From Rhizobium halophilum (lineage in GTDB: Bacteria > Pseudomonadota > Alphaproteobacteria > Rhizobiales > Rhizobiaceae), in the NCBI RefSeq assembly GCF_021648825.1, contig NZ_JAKJHS010000004.1, positions 186,001 to 250,000 of the forward strand: 64,000 nucleotides of DNA. Reading direction: 5' to 3'. Made by a program: the position numbers and the translations under genes. The notes beneath the pieces are model-generated. The model did not search any database. It was not told where the DNA came from and saw only the letters and a list, made by a program, of their open reading frames with translations. This document shows, piece after piece, positions 46,156 to 56,401 of the stretch; within the stretch, counting starts at the first letter, position 1; the number at the start of each line of letters is the position of its first letter.

Positions 46156-48006
46156 ATGACACCCGCCGCGGCTGCCTACGAACATCGAGCCCAACCTGTA
46201 CGAACATCTCGGTCGGATCGTCCCGGACGATTGGCCTGCATCTACGCGCTGGTCACCATTGCGATCATGCTGGCGATGTTCCTCCCGGCGGCGGAGGATT
46301 ATGTCGGCGCAGACAATGACGATGTGATGCGCCTCGTGCAGGTAAGAGATCTTCTTGCCGGGCAAGGCTGGTTCGATCTGAGGCAGTACCGACTCGGACT
46401 GGGCGACGGCACGCTGATGCACTGGTCGCGGCTGGTCGATCTTCCGCTTGCTGTTTTCCTCGGCATCGGTGCAACTTTCCTGCCGCAGGAGCAAGCCGAG
46501 TCCATTGTGTTGACGATCTGGCCCCTGCTGCTCATTCCGCTTTTGCTCTACCCGATCGGACTTTCTGCGATGCGTTTGGCGGGACCTGCCGCGATGCATG
46601 TCGCGCTTGGGCTCTCCAGCCTCTTCGCTTTTACGAACATACGGTTCCATCCGGGATCCATCGATCACCACAACGTCCAGCTGGTTCTGGCGGCATGGAT
46701 CGCGGCCATGCTCATCGACCCGGAGCGCCGTGTGACCAGTCACGTCATCGCCGGTATAGCCGCCGCCTTGGCAGTAGCGGTCGGAGCAGAAACAGTGCCG
46801 TTTGTCGCGGCCGCCTGTGTCGGTGTTGCAGCCCGATGGATCTGGCAGGGGCAGGTTGCAGCGCGCGCCGCGCGCGCCTTTGGCCTCGCCTTTGCCCTTA
46901 TGATCTCTGCGATGTTCTTTCTGACGGTTCCGCCAAGCCACTACACCACGGTAACCTGCGACAATCTCTCTCTCGGCTTCTATGCCCTGTCGGCGACGGG
47001 CGGCGGCCTGCTGGCGGTTGCGACCGCCGTTCCTCGGATCCACTCCATTCGCAGCCGGTTGGCAGCCGCTGCCGTCATCGCAACAGCGGTCTTCTTCACC
47101 GCTCGCATCATTGCGCCGCAATGTCTGGGCAGCCCGCTGAGCGACCTCGATCCGATGCTGGTGACGCTGTGGTTGGAGGCGGTGACGGAGGCCCAGTCCT
47201 TCTCTGACCTGCTGCGAAGTGAGCCGCACACCTTAGGTGGCTACTACGCGGTGGGCTTCTTCGCCATCTCCGTCTGCCTTTTCCAGGTGGTGCAAGGCGA
47301 AAAACCGGAGGCGCATCTCGTCCTGCTGTTGCTGCTCGCCGTCAGCTGGATGATCGCACTGCTTCAGGTTCGCGGCTTCTTCTTCGTCAACTTGCTCGCG
47401 ATCTTGCCGCTGTCGCTCCTGATCGCCGATCTGCGTTTGGGCTCACAGGCTGATCCGGAAAGCCCCAATGCGGCCTTTGCCTATGTCGTGACGGTGCTGG
47501 TGTCGGTGCCGGCTGTCTGGGCCCTCTCGGGCGCCCTGATCGCGAAGGGGACAGAGGACACGATGGGAATGGAGACCATTACTCAAGACTCTGGGGCACG
47601 GCCGGAGCGGGGTGAGTGTTCAGCAACTGACAGCTTGCGCGTCCTGGCGGCGCAGGAGACGGGAGTGGTCGCAGGTCCCTCGAACAGCGGCGCCGAAATC
47701 CTCCGGTTCACGAAACACAGGGTTCTTGCGGCTCCCTATCACCGCAACCAAGGCGGCATGCTGACGGAGCTGCATATAGGGTTAGCCCCACCTGACGAGG
47801 CCGAGGCTTTCCTCAGTGGCGCCGGTGTCTCTTTCATTGCCTTCTGCAAAAACGATCCGCAGACACAGTCACTGATCCGGATGAAGCCGGATGGTTTATA
47901 CGCGGCATTGGCTCGCGGCGAGGTTCCTCCCTATCTGCAGCCGCTTGGAAGCTCGCAAGATGGGTTCACCTTCTATCGAGTGACAGAGAGTTTGAAAAAG
48001 AACTGA
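46156..48006 (+). CDS. GT-C/STT3-like polytopic membrane protein
   Basis: A 616-residue protein with about 10-12 membrane segments and a soluble C-terminal domain of about 150 residues. The first outer loop contains GADNDDVMRLVQVRDLLAG (an acidic pair as in GT-C enzymes) and GTLMHWSRLVDLP, and a later loop has HPGSIDHHNVQLVLA, similar to the aspartate/His-His stretch of STT3/AglB-type oligosaccharyltransferases. It is divergent from the GT2/methyltransferase/flippase operon, so it may transfer a lipid-linked sugar to an acceptor. No catalytic evidence beyond these motifs; a homologous glycosyltransferase of unknown acceptor is the safest call. Confidence 0.6.
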   Translation: MTPAAAAYEHRAQPVRTSRSDRPGRLACIYALVTIAIMLAMFLPAAEDYVGADNDDVMRLVQVRDLLAGQGWFDLRQYRLGLGDGTLMHWSRLVDLPLAVFLGIGATFLPQEQAESIVLTIWPLLLIPLLLYPIGLSAMRLAGPAAMHVALGLSSLFAFTNIRFHPGSIDHHNVQLVLAAWIAAMLIDPERRVTSHVIAGIAAALAVAVGAETVPFVAAACVGVAARWIWQGQVAARAARAFGLAFALMISAMFFLTVPPSHYTTVTCDNLSLGFYALSATGGGLLAVATAVPRIHSIRSRLAAAAVIATAVFFTARIIAPQCLGSPLSDLDPMLVTLWLEAVTEAQSFSDLLRSEPHTLGGYYAVGFFAISVCLFQVVQGEKPEAHLVLLLLLAVSWMIALLQVRGFFFVNLLAILPLSLLIADLRLGSQADPESPNAAFAYVVTVLVSVPAVWALSGALIAKGTEDTMGMETITQDSGARPERGECSATDSLRVLAAQETGVVAGPSNSGAEILRFTKHRVLAAPYHRNQGGMLTELHIGLAPPDEAEAFLSGAGVSFIAFCKNDPQTQSLIRMKPDGLYAALARGEVPPYLQPLGSSQDGFTFYRVTESLKKN

Positions 48007-48127
48007 CGATCTGCGTCGTGCTGCCGGAAGTCCCTGCTGCTGCCTGAGAGACCTTGCGGTGAGATCATCCTCATCATCTGTGCCGTGAGGAGGTGAAATG
48101 GCGGCGAGCTTCCTGTAAAAGGATGAC

Positions 48128-49744
48128 ATGAACACCTTGGCCGCCAAGAATACTGCAAGCAATCTCCTCGAGCTATCAGTCTCCGAACTGTCCGGATCGA
48201 TCAAGCGGACGATGGAGACGGCGTTCGACCATGTTCGGGTACGCGGCGAAATCTCCGGTTACCGCGGGCAGCATTCCTCGGGGCATGCCTATTTCTGCCT
48301 CAAGGACGATCGCGCACGCATTGATGCGGTTATCTGGAAAGGCACCTTCCCGCGCATCAAGTTCCGCCCGGAAGAAGGTATGGAGGTGATCGCCACCGGC
48401 AAAGTGACGACCTTCCCGGGGTCTTCGAAGTATCAGATCGTCATCGAGACGCTGGAGCCCGCTGGCGCCGGTGCACTGATGGCACTGCTCGAAGAACGAC
48501 GGCGGCGGCTGGCGGAGGAGGGCCTGTTCGATCAGGCGCGCAAACGACCACTGCCCTTCCTGCCGCGCGTGATCGGCGTCGTCACCTCGCCGACCGGGGC
48601 GGTCATTCGCGACATCCTGCACCGCATTACTGACCGCTTCCCGGTCCATGTCGTCGTCTGGCCGGTGAAGGTCCAGGGCGAAGGCTCCGGCGAGGAGGTG
48701 GCGGCTGCGATCCGCGGCTTCAATGCGCTCGAAGGGGAGGGGATCGCCCGGCCGGATGTCCTGATCGTTGCCCGCGGCGGCGGAAGCCTGGAGGATCTCT
48801 GGAGCTTCAACGACGAGATCGTCGTGCGTGCCGCAGCCGAAAGCCGGATCCCGCTGATTTCCGCGGTGGGGCACGAGACGGACTGGACGCTGATCGACCA
48901 TGCCGCCGACATGCGCGCGCCGACCCCCACGGGCGCTGCCGAGATGGCGGTGCCGGTCAGGGCCGAGCTCGAGGCGCAGGTGGTAAGCCTTGCCGCGCGG
49001 CTCAGCGGCTGCGCAAGCCGCCAGATGGAGCACCGGCGCCAAGCGGTGCGCGCGCTGGTGCGGGCACTTCCCTCGCTCGACCAGTTGCTGGCGCTGCCGC
49101 GCCGCCGGTTCGACGAGGCGGCCGCGGGTCTGGGACGCGGGCTGGAGCGGACGACGGTCGTCAAGCGCCGCAGTCTGGAGCAGGCGACGGCCGGCCTTCG
49201 CCTCGACCTCCTGACCAACCGCATCGCCGAACGCCGTCGTTTCGTCGGCGAACAGATCCTGCGCAAGGAGCGCTGCCTCGAGCGGCACATGCTGAAGGAG
49301 CATAATCGCGTGGCGCGGGCGGCGACATCCTTGTCGGCGCTGCCAGCGCGGCTGAACTCGCAGCTGCAGCGTGAGCGCCAGCGGGTTTCATCGCTGATCC
49401 GTCATGCCGATACGGCGGTCGCACACAGCCTGGCGAGAAACAGGGCGGCCGTCGCCTCGCAGGAGCGGATGCTCAACTCGCTGTCCTACAAGAACGTGCT
49501 GAAGCGCGGTTATGCCGTGATCCGGGACGCCACTGATAAGCCGCTTACGCGCGCGGCCGGTATTGCCGCAGGTCAGGCTCTGGCGATCGAGTTTTCCGAC
49601 GGACGGGTTGAGGCGCAGGCTGGGGGTGAGGCCTCACAGAGACCAGCCGACTTTTCGGTCTCAGAAGAGCCTCCTGTTCGCAAGCGAACGGCACGGAAGT
49701 CCGTACCGCCCGCCGACCCCCCTAAGCAGGGCAGCTTGTTCTAG
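48128..49744 (+). CDS. xseA: Exodeoxyribonuclease VII large subunit
   Basis: A 538-residue XseA. The N-terminal OB fold contains [20 protein letters not shown] and [17 protein letters not shown]; the catalytic domain has [35 protein letters not shown] and [20 protein letters not shown]; a long coiled-coil and a basic tail follow. It degrades single-stranded DNA in complex with XseB (not in this window). The tail beyond residue 490 is Pro/Lys/Arg-rich, longer than in E. coli. Confidence 0.97.
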   Translation: MNTLAAKNTASNLLELSVSELSGSIKRTMETAFDHVRVRGEISGYRGQHSSGHAYFCLKDDRARIDAVIWKGTFPRIKFRPEEGMEVIATGKVTTFPGSSKYQIVIETLEPAGAGALMALLEERRRRLAEEGLFDQARKRPLPFLPRVIGVVTSPTGAVIRDILHRITDRFPVHVVVWPVKVQGEGSGEEVAAAIRGFNALEGEGIARPDVLIVARGGGSLEDLWSFNDEIVVRAAAESRIPLISAVGHETDWTLIDHAADMRAPTPTGAAEMAVPVRAELEAQVVSLAARLSGCASRQMEHRRQAVRALVRALPSLDQLLALPRRRFDEAAAGLGRGLERTTVVKRRSLEQATAGLRLDLLTNRIAERRRFVGEQILRKERCLERHMLKEHNRVARAATSLSALPARLNSQLQRERQRVSSLIRHADTAVAHSLARNRAAVASQERMLNSLSYKNVLKRGYAVIRDATDKPLTRAAGIAAGQALAIEFSDGRVEAQAGGEASQRPADFSVSEEPPVRKRTARKSVPPADPPKQGSLF

Positions 49745-49811
49745 AGTTGGTTACCCTCGTCGATCTAGCCATCGCTCCGGTCGAGCTTGTATAGGTGCTT
49801 CTGTATAGACC

Positions 49812-51065
49812 CTAAGCCCATTCGCCCTTGCGCATGACAGGCACGCGCGTGCCGTCCGGCTTGATGCCGTCGATGTCGATCCTGTCGGAGCCGATCATCC
49901 AGTCGATGTGGATGAGGCTGGAATTGCCGCCCTGCGCCGCGATCTGCTCCTGGCTGAGCGATGCACCGTCCAGGAAGCACTTGGAGTAGCACTGGCCAAG
50001 CGCGATGTGGCAGGAGGCGTTCTCATCGAAGAGCGTGTTGTAGAACAGGATGCCGCTTTTGGAGATCGGCGAAGAGTGCGGCACGAGCGCAACTTCGCCG
50101 AGACGCCGGGCACCCTCGTCTGTGTCGAGTACCTTGTTGAGGACGGCTTCGCCCTTGGCGGCCTTGGCCTCAACGATGCGCCCACCCTCGAACCGAACCT
50201 GGATCTCGTCGATCAGCGTGCCCTGGTGCGACAGCGGCTTCGTCGAGGAGACGTGGCCCTCCACCTTCAGCGCGTGTGGCGTGGTGAAGACTTCTTCCGT
50301 CGGGATATTGGGGTTGCAGGTGACGCCGTTCTTGGCCGTCGATGCACCACCGTGCCACTCGTGACCATCGGCGAGACCAACCGTTAGGTCGGTCCCGGGA
50401 CCGGTAAAGTGGAGCGCCGCGAACCGCTCGCCGTTGAGCCAGCTCGACCGCTTTCTCAGGTTGGTGTTGTGCTCCGCCCAGGCAGCCACGGGATCGGCGA
50501 CGTCGACGCGGGAGGCCGCGAAGATGGCATCGGCGAGTTTGCGGACTGCCTCCTCCTCCGGCAGATCAGGAAAGACCACCTTGGCCCAGGACGGGTTTGG
50601 ATAGGAGACGATGTTCCAGTTGATGTCGAAGTTGGAGATCTTCTCCAGGGCCGGCTTGTAGGCCGTGGAATTCGCCTTGTTGGCGCGCGCCACCTTTGCC
50701 GGGTCCTGACCGGCCAGCAGCATCGGGTTGTCGCCGGCGATTGCCAGGCGAGCAGCGCCATCGGCGTAGGCCTTCGCCATGCCCTCATAGAGCCAGCCGG
50801 AGGCGCGGTCGAAGCTCTCGTCCGGGGCGTGGGCGTAGCGCGCCAGCGTCGCCTCCTCGTCGGCATAGAAGGTGGTAACGAGACCAGCGCCAGCCAGGTA
50901 GGCGTGGCGCGTGATGAGCCGTACCAGCGGCAGGGCCGCAATGGGTGCCGTGATGACGAGGTCCTGGCCCGCCTGCAGCTGAAGGCCGACCTTGACCGCC
51001 ACCTCTGCCAGCTTCTCTAGCTTGATCGGGTCGACGGCGCTTTTGATCTCGGTCTGGATGTTCAT
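49812..51065 (-). CDS. Aminopeptidase, M29 (AmpS/T) family
   Basis: A 417-residue metallo-aminopeptidase. It begins IQTEIKSAVDPIKLEKLAEV and contains the M29 landmarks NIPTEEVFTTPHALKVEGHV (metal-binding Glu and His), GLADGHEWHGG, and GNSSLIHIDWMIGSDRIDID near the end. It removes N-terminal residues in the cytoplasm, with two divalent metals. I prefer the ATG at 51065; the frame is open further, but the extra 16 residues do not fit the family. First of three reverse-strand genes with related positions but a 63-base gap to the next gene. Confidence 0.93.
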   Translation of the reverse strand: MNIQTEIKSAVDPIKLEKLAEVAVKVGLQLQAGQDLVITAPIAALPLVRLITRHAYLAGAGLVTTFYADEEATLARYAHAPDESFDRASGWLYEGMAKAYADGAARLAIAGDNPMLLAGQDPAKVARANKANSTAYKPALEKISNFDINWNIVSYPNPSWAKVVFPDLPEEEAVRKLADAIFAASRVDVADPVAAWAEHNTNLRKRSSWLNGERFAALHFTGPGTDLTVGLADGHEWHGGASTAKNGVTCNPNIPTEEVFTTPHALKVEGHVSSTKPLSHQGTLIDEIQVRFEGGRIVEAKAAKGEAVLNKVLDTDEGARRLGEVALVPHSSPISKSGILFYNTLFDENASCHIALGQCYSKCFLDGASLSQEQIAAQGGNSSLIHIDWMIGSDRIDIDGIKPDGTRVPVMRKGEWA

Positions 51066-51128
51066 CGTGTCACTGTCCTGTTTGCTGAATGTGCAAAGGA
51101 GATAAGGCGTCACCTGAAGGGTTTGAAG

Positions 51129-51605
51129 TCAGTCTGCCACAAGAGATGCCGTAACAGCATTTAGCGTTGCCTGCGCATCCCGCGGCGACAGCCTGACCTG
51201 CAGGCCGCGCTGGCCGCCGTTGATGTAGACATGCGTCTCGCCGAGCACAGTTTCCTCGATGGCTGTCGGCACCGTCTTGCGCTGGCCGAACGGGCTGATG
51301 CCGCCGACATGGTAGCCGGTAATGCGCTCTGCGTCCGCCGGCTTCATCATCTGAGCAGATTTTCCCGAAAAGGCCGCGGCCAGCTTCTTCATGCTGACCT
51401 CCCGGTCGGACGGCACGACCACGCAGACGGGCTTGCCGTCCACTTCTGCCATCAATGTCTTGAGAACGCGGTGCGGCGCTTCGCCAATCGCCTCCGCGGC
51501 CTGAATGCCGATCCGGTCGGCGGACGGGTCATAGTCGTAGGTCACGGTCGTGAAGGCGATCCTTACCTTCGTCAGTATTTGTGTCGCCCGCGTCGTCTTG
51601 CTCAT
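51129..51605 (-). CDS. Cys-tRNA(Pro) deacylase, YbaK type
   Basis: A 158-residue YbaK/EbsC-family editing protein. It has HRVLKTLMAEVDG (the Lys that binds the substrate), VVPSDREVSMKKLAAAFSGK and the GYHVGGISPFGQRK loop. It hydrolyses Cys-tRNA(Pro) made by prolyl-tRNA synthetase. The ATG at 51605 is seven bases after the stop of the ArsC-like gene, so both are on one transcript. Confidence 0.93.
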   Translation of the reverse strand: MSKTTRATQILTKVRIAFTTVTYDYDPSADRIGIQAAEAIGEAPHRVLKTLMAEVDGKPVCVVVPSDREVSMKKLAAAFSGKSAQMMKPADAERITGYHVGGISPFGQRKTVPTAIEETVLGETHVYINGGQRGLQVRLSPRDAQATLNAVTASLVAD

Positions 51606-51612
51606 TGCGCGC

Positions 51613-51960
51613 TCACGCAAAATGCGATGCGTAGAGCTCTGGCTTGAAGCCAAGAAGGATCTTGCCCTCGGCCTCCAGCACCGGGCGCTTGATCATCGAA
51701 GGCTGATCCAGCATCAACGTAATTGCCTTCTCGCGATTGAGATCTGCCTTCAGGCCGTCGTCCAGTTTGCGGAAGGTCGTGCCGGCGCGGTTGATCACGG
51801 TTTCCCATCCCGCTGCATCGCACCAACGCTCCAATTGGGTGCGATCGACACCCACGGCCTTGTAGTCGTGAAAGCTGTAACCGATGCCGCGCTCGTCGAG
51901 CCAGTTCCTCGCCTTCTTCATCGTGTCGCAGTTCTTGATGCCGTAGATCGTCGTGGCCAT
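51613..51960 (-). CDS. ArsC/Spx-family protein, YffB type
   Basis: A 115-residue thioredoxin-like protein. It starts MATTIYGIKNCDTMKKARNW, with a single Cys in the redox loop (NCDTMKKA), and contains SMIKRPVLEAEG, the conserved cis-Pro segment. YffB-like proteins resemble arsenate reductase but are not proven reductases. It is upstream of the YbaK-like gene by seven bases. GGAGGACAT lies before the ATG. Confidence 0.88.
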   Translation of the reverse strand: MATTIYGIKNCDTMKKARNWLDERGIGYSFHDYKAVGVDRTQLERWCDAAGWETVINRAGTTFRKLDDGLKADLNREKAITLMLDQPSMIKRPVLEAEGKILLGFKPELYASHFA

Positions 51961-52128
51961 GCGATGTCCTCCGCAATAGGCCGAACCGATACCAAGGCTG
52001 ACGCCGGGTCCGCAAGCATTGACATGGATCAGATTGGGTCATGCGCTTTTGGCATGGCTTGGCTGCGTCCTTGGCCGTTGTGAGGATCCAGGTGCGGGCC
52101 CACATTGGGCTTAACCAAGGAGCACATC

Positions 52129-52293
52129 ATGTCGATCCCCCGTACGCGTCTTTCCACTGGCTTCATCGGTCGCGCCTTCGCAGTGTTCGGTGCTGCGGTA
52201 AACGCGTCTAGCGCCGTTGAAAACGGCCGCAGGCCTGCGAGGCGTGATCTTGCCACCCTCGGCATCGATCCGAAGGCGTTCGACCAGATCTGA
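52129..52293 (+). CDS. Small basic protein (DUF1127-like C-terminus)
   Basis: A 54-residue basic protein ending in ARRDLATLGIDPKAFDQI, similar to the C-terminal tail of short rhizobial DUF1127-type proteins with arginine-rich centres. AAGGAG lies six bases before the ATG. DUF1127 proteins often act in RNA or stress regulation, but this one is only partly similar. It stands alone, 80 bases before a chemoreceptor gene. Confidence 0.6.
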   Translation: MSIPRTRLSTGFIGRAFAVFGAAVNASSAVENGRRPARRDLATLGIDPKAFDQI

Positions 52294-52376
52294 TCGGAAC
52301 CGCCTAAGTTTTGCGCAGCGACACGTTTTGTTAACCCTGTCATCGCATCATCTCCAGATAGTGGGGAGGTGGTGCG

Positions 52377-53819
52377 GTGGCTGCGATTGCTCAGAGTCTC
52401 GAAGATGATGTGCTGCCGGAGGTTCCGGTGGCTGATCCACAGGCGCTTCAGGCGTCCGTCGGAAAGCTTGCCCTCGAAGCCTCCGATCTTGGCCTCCACC
52501 TCGTGGACATTGCCGGCACCATCCAAGACACCGCCGCTCAGTCTTCAGAACATGCGGCCCTGCTTTCCCGCCTCACCCAGGCTGCCGAAGCCATTGCGGA
52601 CGCAAATGCAGAGGTTGCCCGTTCGCTCGGCGAAACCGACAAACTGGCTGCCAGTGCCCGGCAGGTTCTCGGCGAACAGTCGCAGCAACTGAACGGCTCC
52701 GTCGCCGCCATCGATCACATGGTAACGGCTTCCCAGGAAATCGGCGAAGAGACCAAGTCGTTCTCCACCGCGCTCGCTGATGTCGGCCGCCTCGCCGATG
52801 CGATTGGGACAATTGCGCGCCAGACCAATCTTCTCGCGCTCAATGCCGCGATCGAAGCGGCACGTGCTGGCGATGCAGGCAAAGGTTTTGCCGTGGTCGC
52901 GGCGGAAGTGCGTGCTCTGTCGCTGCAGACGTCGCAAACCACCAGTTCGATCCAGACAACCCTCGAGACGCTTGCAGGCCGCGTTGACCGATTGGTCGCC
53001 GCCGGCGAGGGTGCTCGTGTCTCCGCCGAAGGGGTGAAAAGTACGGCCAAAGACGTCCAGGGCTCCTTCAAGGATGTTGAGGACGTGATGTCGCAGATCC
53101 TCGACAGCGCTTCCTCGCTGGCGTCGACGACTGAAGTGGTCGATCGCCAATGTAGCGAGTTTGCGGGATCGATCGCTACGGCGGCAACGGCGATCTTGAA
53201 GTCGAACGAAAAGCTGCAGGACACCTCTGTCCGCGTGGGAGAGGTGGTTGCGATTTCCGAACGCATCATCCAGGCGACCGCGAGCGCGGGTACCGAAACC
53301 CCGGATACGCCCTACATCCGTGCGGCCATGGCGGTTGCCGCCGAGGTCTCTTCTGCGTTCGAAGCCGGGCTCAGGTCGGGACGCATCGACATGAACGCCC
53401 TGTTCGACCGGCAGTATCAGCCAATCAAGGGCAGCGATCCGGTGCAGTACATGACCCGCTTCACCGAATTCATGGACACCGTCTTGCCCGCCATCCAGGA
53501 GAAGGCTGCGTCGAGCGACGAGCGGATCGCTTTCTGCGCCGCCGTTGACGAGAACGGTTACCTGCCCACCCACAATCGCAAGTTCTCGCAGCCCCGGCGC
53601 CCCGGCGATGTGGACTGGAATACCGCAAACTGCCGCAACCGCCGCATCTTCAATGACCGGGTCGGGTTGTCGGCCGGGCGCAACACCGAGCCCTTCCTGC
53701 TGCAGACCTATCGGCGTGACATGGGTGGCGGACAATTCGTGCTGATGAAGGACATCTCCGCCCCGATCACCGTCAACGGCCGCCACTGGGGCGGGTTGAG
53801 ACTGGCGATCCGCGTCTAG
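52377..53819 (+). CDS. Soluble methyl-accepting chemotaxis protein with C-terminal sensor domain
   Basis: A 480-residue protein with no membrane segment. Residues about 30-300 form the MCP coiled coil, with the hairpin tip [19 protein letters not shown] and [17 protein letters not shown]-terminal domain (about 310-480) has [33 protein letters not shown] and CRNRRIF, a Cache-like ligand pattern often found at the end of cytosolic rhizobial MCPs. Thus the order is signalling first, sensor last. The start is GTG at 52377 with GGGGAGG upstream. It probably senses an internal metabolite. Confidence 0.85.
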   Translation: MAAIAQSLEDDVLPEVPVADPQALQASVGKLALEASDLGLHLVDIAGTIQDTAAQSSEHAALLSRLTQAAEAIADANAEVARSLGETDKLAASARQVLGEQSQQLNGSVAAIDHMVTASQEIGEETKSFSTALADVGRLADAIGTIARQTNLLALNAAIEAARAGDAGKGFAVVAAEVRALSLQTSQTTSSIQTTLETLAGRVDRLVAAGEGARVSAEGVKSTAKDVQGSFKDVEDVMSQILDSASSLASTTEVVDRQCSEFAGSIATAATAILKSNEKLQDTSVRVGEVVAISERIIQATASAGTETPDTPYIRAAMAVAAEVSSAFEAGLRSGRIDMNALFDRQYQPIKGSDPVQYMTRFTEFMDTVLPAIQEKAASSDERIAFCAAVDENGYLPTHNRKFSQPRRPGDVDWNTANCRNRRIFNDRVGLSAGRNTEPFLLQTYRRDMGGGQFVLMKDISAPITVNGRHWGGLRLAIRV

Positions 53820-53895
53820 GATCTTCAGCCTGCAAGAAGCGGGTTGAAAATGGCTACAGATGGAACGATTCTCCCGAAGAACGGAGGATCACCGC

Positions 53896-54453
53896 ATGAC
53901 AGTGCACCGCTATCATGTATTCGAGACGCCGGCCGGCTTCTGCGCGATTGCCTGGAGCAACGGGGGCGTCAGCCGGTTCCAGCTCCCGACGAAAAGTGCC
54001 GAGGCAACGGAGCGCCTCATGTTGCGCCGCCTGCCTCAGGCGTCCTCCGGCAGCCCGGCGCCCGAAGTCAGCAGGGTCATCGGGGCCGTGTGCCGATACT
54101 TCGGCGGCATCCCGATTGAGTTCTCCGATCTGGCCCTGGATATCGCCGACCAGGACGCGTTCTTCCGCGGGATCTATTCGGCACTTCGCCGGGTGGGCTG
54201 GGGCAAGACCACGACCTACGGCGATCTGGCGAAGGAGCTTGGCGCAGGTCCGGAAGCGGCGCGACGGGTCGGCCAGGCGATGGCCAACAATCCGGTGCCG
54301 CTAATCATCCCCTGCCACCGCGTCTTGGCTGCCGGCGGCAAGTTTGGCGGCTTCTCGGCCTCCGGCGGCTTGGAGACCAAGATGCGCATGCTGGAACTGG
54401 AGGGTGTTCGGCTTGGTCCCACCGATCCGGCGCAGCAGGCCTTTGCGTTCTAG
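53896..54453 (+). CDS. ogt: Methylated-DNA-protein cysteine methyltransferase
   Basis: A 185-residue Ogt-type suicide repair protein. The catalytic Cys is in LIIPCHRVLAAGG (PCHRV), with YGDLAKELGAGPEAARRVGQ and AMANNPVP before it and GGFSASGGLETKMRMLELEG after it, the usual helix-turn-helix and Asn hinge. It removes methyl groups from O6-methylguanine. CGGAGG lies before the ATG at 53896. The N-terminal domain is short and Ada-like extra domains are absent. Confidence 0.95.
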   Translation: MTVHRYHVFETPAGFCAIAWSNGGVSRFQLPTKSAEATERLMLRRLPQASSGSPAPEVSRVIGAVCRYFGGIPIEFSDLALDIADQDAFFRGIYSALRRVGWGKTTTYGDLAKELGAGPEAARRVGQAMANNPVPLIIPCHRVLAAGGKFGGFSASGGLETKMRMLELEGVRLGPTDPAQQAFAF

Positions 54454-54459
54454 CGGGTG

Positions 54460-54765
54460 CTAGAGACGGGTAATCGGAAGCGCGCGGATAACGATCACAT
54501 CCTGATTGAAGCGCGCTTCCAAATCCTTCCGCATGTTTGCCCACCTTTGGTGGTCGATCTCGTTCACCATGACCTCAGCCGTGACAATGGCATCTCGCTC
54601 CACCCCGGCATCGCTCAGCCAAAGGCCTTCGGCCGGAGCGCTGCGGTGAAAGGTCATCCCGCCGAATGTGCGGGTCAGTTCTTCACGAACGGACGCGAAA
54701 AGCTCGGGTGCAAAGGGTGAGCCGGAGGCGTCGGTGGTCGGCAGCAGGATCTGAACAAGATGCAT
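54460..54765 (-). CDS. Conserved small protein, function unknown
   Basis: A 101-residue protein with alternating strands and helices (MHLVQILLPTTDASGSPFAP; VTAEVMVNEIDHQRW; FNQDVIVIRALPITRL). The plan looks like a ferredoxin-like fold. It sits between ogt (convergent) and guaA (same strand, 18 bases upstream), so it may be the last gene of the guaA transcript. No family recognised. Confidence 0.65.
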   Translation of the reverse strand: MHLVQILLPTTDASGSPFAPELFASVREELTRTFGGMTFHRSAPAEGLWLSDAGVERDAIVTAEVMVNEIDHQRWANMRKDLEARFNQDVIVIRALPITRL

Positions 54766-54783
54766 GATGCCGCCGCTTACCCT

Positions 54784-56361
54784 TTATTCCCACTCGATCG
54801 TGCCCGGGGGCTTCGACGTCACATCATAGACGACGCGGTTGATGCCGCGCACCTCGTTGATGATGCGGGTGGCGGTGCGGCCGAGGAAGTTCATATCGTA
54901 GGGGTAGAAGTCCGCTGTCATGCCGTCGACCGAGGTGACCGCGCGCAGCGCGCAGACGAAATCGTAGGTGCGGTAGTCTCCCATGACACCGACGGTCTGC
55001 ACCGGCAGGAGCACGGCAAAGGCTTGCCAGATGGTGTCGTAGAGGCCGGCCTTGCGGATTTCGTCGAGATAGATGGCATCGGCCTTGCGCAGGATGTCGA
55101 GCTTTTCGCGGGTCACTGCGCCGGGGCAACGGATCGCGAGGCCTGGGCCAGGGAAGGGGTGGCGGCCGATGAAGCTTTCCGGCAGGCCGAGTTCGCGGCC
55201 GAGCGCACGCACCTCGTCCTTGAAGAGCTCCCGCAGCGGTTCGACCAGCTGCATGTTCATGCGCTCGGGCAGGCCGCCGACATTGTGATGGCTCTTGATG
55301 GTGACGGAAGGACCGCCGGAGAAGGAGACGCTTTCGATGACGTCAGGATAGAGCGTACCCTGCGCGAGGAATTTCGGCGCACCCTTGCCGTCTTCGGCGA
55401 TCTTTGTGGCTTCGGCATCGAAGACCTCGATGAACAGGCGGCCGATCGTCTTGCGCTTGATCTCGGGGTCGGTGACGCCGGCCAGTTCGGTGAGGAACAG
55501 GTCCGATGCGTCCACGTGGACGAGCGGGATATTGTAGTTGTCGCGGAACATCCCGACGACCTGCTCACTCTCGCCCTGGCGCATTAGGCCGTGGTCGACA
55601 TAGATGCAGGTCAGCTGGTCGCCGATCGCCTCGTGGATCAGCACGGCCGCGACGGAGGAGTCGACGCCGCCCGACAGGCCGCAGATGACGCGCTCGGGGC
55701 CGACCTGCTCCTTGATCTTGCGGATCATCTCCGCGCGATAGGCGGCCATCGTCCAGTCTGACTTCAGGCCGACGATCTTGTGCACGAAGTTGGAAAGCAG
55801 CTTGGCGCCATCCGGCGTGTGGACCACTTCCGGATGGAACATGGTGGTGTAGTAGCGGCGGCTCTCGTCTGCGGCGATGGCAAAGGGTGCGTTCTCCGAT
55901 GTCGCAATGACTTCGAAGCCCTCGGGAAGTTTGGTGACCCGGTCGCCGTGGCTCATCCAGACCGGATAGCGTCCGCCGACGTCCCAGAAGCCGTCGAACA
56001 GCGGGCTTGCCGCCTTCACTTCCAGGTCGGCACGGCCGAATTCCGCCGCGTGGCCGCCCTCGACCACGCCGCCAAGCTGGGTGCAGAGCGTCTGCTGGCC
56101 GTAGCAGATCCCGAGGATCGGCACGCCGGAGTCGAAGACCGCTTGCGGCGCCCGCGGGCTGCCTTCAGCCGTGACGGATGCCGGACCGCCGGAAAAGATC
56201 ACGCCCTTCGGCTGCATCTTCTCAAACGCGCCGGCGGCGTTCTGGAACGGGTGGATCTCGCAATAGACACCGGCTTCGCGGATGCGGCGCGCGATCAGCT
56301 GCGTCACCTGGCTGCCGAAATCGATGATGAGGATGCTGTCGGGATGGGCTATCTGGGTCAT
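54784..56361 (-). CDS. guaA: GMP synthase (glutamine-hydrolysing)
   Basis: A 525-residue bifunctional enzyme. The N-terminal class I glutamine amidotransferase has GICYGQQ (catalytic Cys) and MFHPEVVHT (His and Glu). The ATP-pyrophosphatase domain has the P-loop [15 protein letters not shown], and the C-terminal dimerisation domain ends PGTIEWE. It converts XMP to GMP using glutamine and ATP. It is one of the best supported genes here; the length and motifs are normal. Confidence 0.98.
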   Translation of the reverse strand: MTQIAHPDSILIIDFGSQVTQLIARRIREAGVYCEIHPFQNAAGAFEKMQPKGVIFSGGPASVTAEGSPRAPQAVFDSGVPILGICYGQQTLCTQLGGVVEGGHAAEFGRADLEVKAASPLFDGFWDVGGRYPVWMSHGDRVTKLPEGFEVIATSENAPFAIAADESRRYYTTMFHPEVVHTPDGAKLLSNFVHKIVGLKSDWTMAAYRAEMIRKIKEQVGPERVICGLSGGVDSSVAAVLIHEAIGDQLTCIYVDHGLMRQGESEQVVGMFRDNYNIPLVHVDASDLFLTELAGVTDPEIKRKTIGRLFIEVFDAEATKIAEDGKGAPKFLAQGTLYPDVIESVSFSGGPSVTIKSHHNVGGLPERMNMQLVEPLRELFKDEVRALGRELGLPESFIGRHPFPGPGLAIRCPGAVTREKLDILRKADAIYLDEIRKAGLYDTIWQAFAVLLPVQTVGVMGDYRTYDFVCALRAVTSVDGMTADFYPYDMNFLGRTATRIINEVRGINRVVYDVTSKPPGTIEWE

Positions 56362-56401
56362 ATCGAGCCTTTAGTGAAAACTCGGGCCTTGTGCAACTGC
56401 G

